DNA of 5,702 nucleotides from an uncultured Collinsella sp. Lineage in GTDB: Bacteria > Actinomycetota > Coriobacteriia > Coriobacteriales > Coriobacteriaceae. Of this stretch, positions 4,851-5,702 are shown one piece after another (the first letter of the stretch is position 1; each line of letters starts with the position of its first letter). The position numbers were made by a program, and so were the translations under genes. A model generated the notes under the pieces. The model saw only the letters and a program-made list of their open reading frames with translations. It did no database searches and was not told the origin of the DNA. The stretch spans positions 1 through 5,702 of the forward strand of contig URNI01000117.1 in assembly GCA_900549135.1 (NCBI GenBank). The letters run 5' to 3'.

Positions 4851-5702
4851 TTAGGCCTCCTCGCCGGTCGCGCCAACGCCATCCGCGCCCGCAGCCGCCA
4901 GGTCAACGCCCTCGGCAACCGTCGCCACGGCGTCACCCGGCCAAGCGACCTTGGTCAGGTCGGCCGCGGCCAGAGACTCGGCACTCACGGCATCCTCGCC
5001 CTGTTCCAGCACACGGCGACGCAGAGCGGCGGATAGCGCGTGCGCCCACAGGCCCTCAGCCTCGGCCAGACGCTGTGTGGCGGGAGCGTCGGAGAGCAGG
5101 CCCTCGGGTGTATAGCAAATGATGCTCGAGCGCTTAACGAACTCTTCGACCGAAAGCGGGTTGGAGAACATGGCCGTGCCGCCGGTCGGCAGCGTGTGAT
5201 TGGGGCCGGCAACGTAATCGCCGAGCGGCTCGGAGCTCCAAGCGCCCACAAAGATGGCGCCGGCGTTGCGAATGCCGCCGAGCAGGCCCATCGCGTCCTT
5301 GCAGTGCAGCTCCAGGTGCTCGGGCGCCACGGTGTTCACCGCCTCGACGGCGGCAGCCATGTCGGCGGCCACCACGATGGTGCCCTCATTGTCGAGCGAG
5401 GCACGTGTGATCTCGGCACGCGGGGACTGCGCCACCAGGATGTCGATGCCCGCCTCGACCTCGCGCGCAAACTGCTCGTCGCAGGTCACCAGATAGCAGG
5501 CTGCCAGCGGGTCGTGCTCGGCCTGAGCCATCAGGTCTGCCGCGACCACCATGGGCTTGGCCGTAGCATCAGCCAGCACGCAGACCTCGGACGGGCCGGC
5601 GACCATGTCGATGCCCACGTCGCCCGAGACAATCTGCTTGGCAGCGGCAACAAAGGCGTTGCCCGGGCCGGTGATTTTGTCGACGCGCGGAATGGTCTCG
5701 GT
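4851..5702 (-). CDS. hisD: Histidinol dehydrogenase, 5' end outside the window
   Basis: Zinc-dependent cytosolic enzyme that oxidises L-histidinol to L-histidine with two NAD+, the last pathway step. The frame is open to the window edge, so 283 C-terminal residues are visible of a protein usually about 430 long; the N-terminal NAD-binding part is missing. Visible landmarks, numbered in this fragment: ITGPGNAFVAAAKQ at 10-23, GIDMVAGPSE at 30-39, Gln60 and His63 in MAQAEHDP (zinc-ligand region), the catalytic pair Glu128-His129 in VAPEHLEL, Asp162 in GDYVAGPNHTLPTGG, and His221 in EGLWAHALS (zinc ligand by homology). The protein continues about 45-50 residues past the usual family end with an Ala/Gly/Asp/Glu-rich tail ending GEEA. 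The TAA stop is one base before the hisC start, and the tail carries the hisC ribosome-binding site. A GTG at 5618 is internal, not the start. Confidence 0.97.
   Translation of the reverse strand, partial: TETIPRVDKITGPGNAFVAAAKQIVSGDVGIDMVAGPSEVCVLADATAKPMVVAADLMAQAEHDPLAACYLVTCDEQFAREVEAGIDILVAQSPRAEITRASLDNEGTIVVAADMAAAVEAVNTVAPEHLELHCKDAMGLLGGIRNAGAIFVGAWSSEPLGDYVAGPNHTLPTGGTAMFSNPLSVEEFVKRSSIICYTPEGLLSDAPATQRLAEAEGLWAHALSAALRRRVLEQGEDAVSAESLAAADLTKVAWPGDAVATVAEGVDLAAAGADGVGATGEEA
4856..4862 (-). promoter_or_regulatory. hisC ribosome-binding site inside the hisD 3' end
   Basis: GAGGAGG lies 6 nt upstream of the hisC ATG. It is formed by the Glu-Glu-Ala codons that end HisD. It fixes the hisC start at 4849 rather than the upstream in-frame start at 4936, and it implies coupled translation of hisD and hisC. 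Confidence 0.85.

Noticed and set aside
4850..4936. Longer hisC start at 4936
   Set aside because: The extra 29 Arg-rich codons overlap hisD, while the ATG at 4849 has an ideal ribosome-binding site and the expected protein length.
4190..5122. Plus-strand open frame of 310 codons opposite hisC and hisD
   Set aside because: Antisense shadow ending in a Pro/Arg-rich low-complexity stretch; nothing supports translation.

Overview
The window is a contiguous block of histidine-biosynthesis genes, all on the minus strand, with no mobile-element genes, RNA genes or CRISPR. In transcription order (high to low coordinates) it reads hisD (5' end outside the window), hisC, hisB, a hairpin gap, hisH, hisA, hisF, a palindrome-rich gap, hisI and hisE. 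The hisE stop lies at the low edge, so nothing downstream is visible. hisG/hisZ and the operon promoter and leader are not here and would be expected beyond 5702 or elsewhere.

The DNA is GC-rich with strong GC preference at third codon positions, and nearly every gene has a strong GGAGG-type Shine-Dalgarno. The order hisD-C-B-H-A-F-I is typical of actinobacteria. However, HisA looks like ordinary HisA rather than the dual-function PriA of mycobacteria and streptomycetes, and hisI and hisE are separate genes. I infer a Coriobacteriia-type actinobacterium (Collinsella or a relative). This is a family-level impression, not a database result.

The genes supply most of the pathway after HisG. HisE removes pyrophosphate from PR-ATP, HisI opens the ring of PR-AMP, and HisA isomerises ProFAR. 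HisH/HisF together make imidazole-glycerol phosphate and AICAR. HisB dehydrates imidazole-glycerol phosphate, HisC transaminates the product and HisD oxidises histidinol to histidine. The phosphatase step (histidinol-phosphatase) is absent: HisB is the short monofunctional type, so that enzyme must be encoded elsewhere.

Within each tight cluster (D-C-B and H-A-F) the genes touch or overlap, and the ribosome-binding site of each next gene is written in GAG GAG (Glu-Glu) codons at the end of the previous gene. Two gaps break the pattern. The 80-nt hisB-hisH gap holds a 16-bp stem with a second, competing left arm. The 142-nt hisF-hisI gap holds a 95-nt imperfect palindrome with a perfect 18-bp core. 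These two elements are the parts least explained by the genes; both look like dispersed palindromic repeats and/or intercistronic regulatory structures. No novel multi-gene system is visible.
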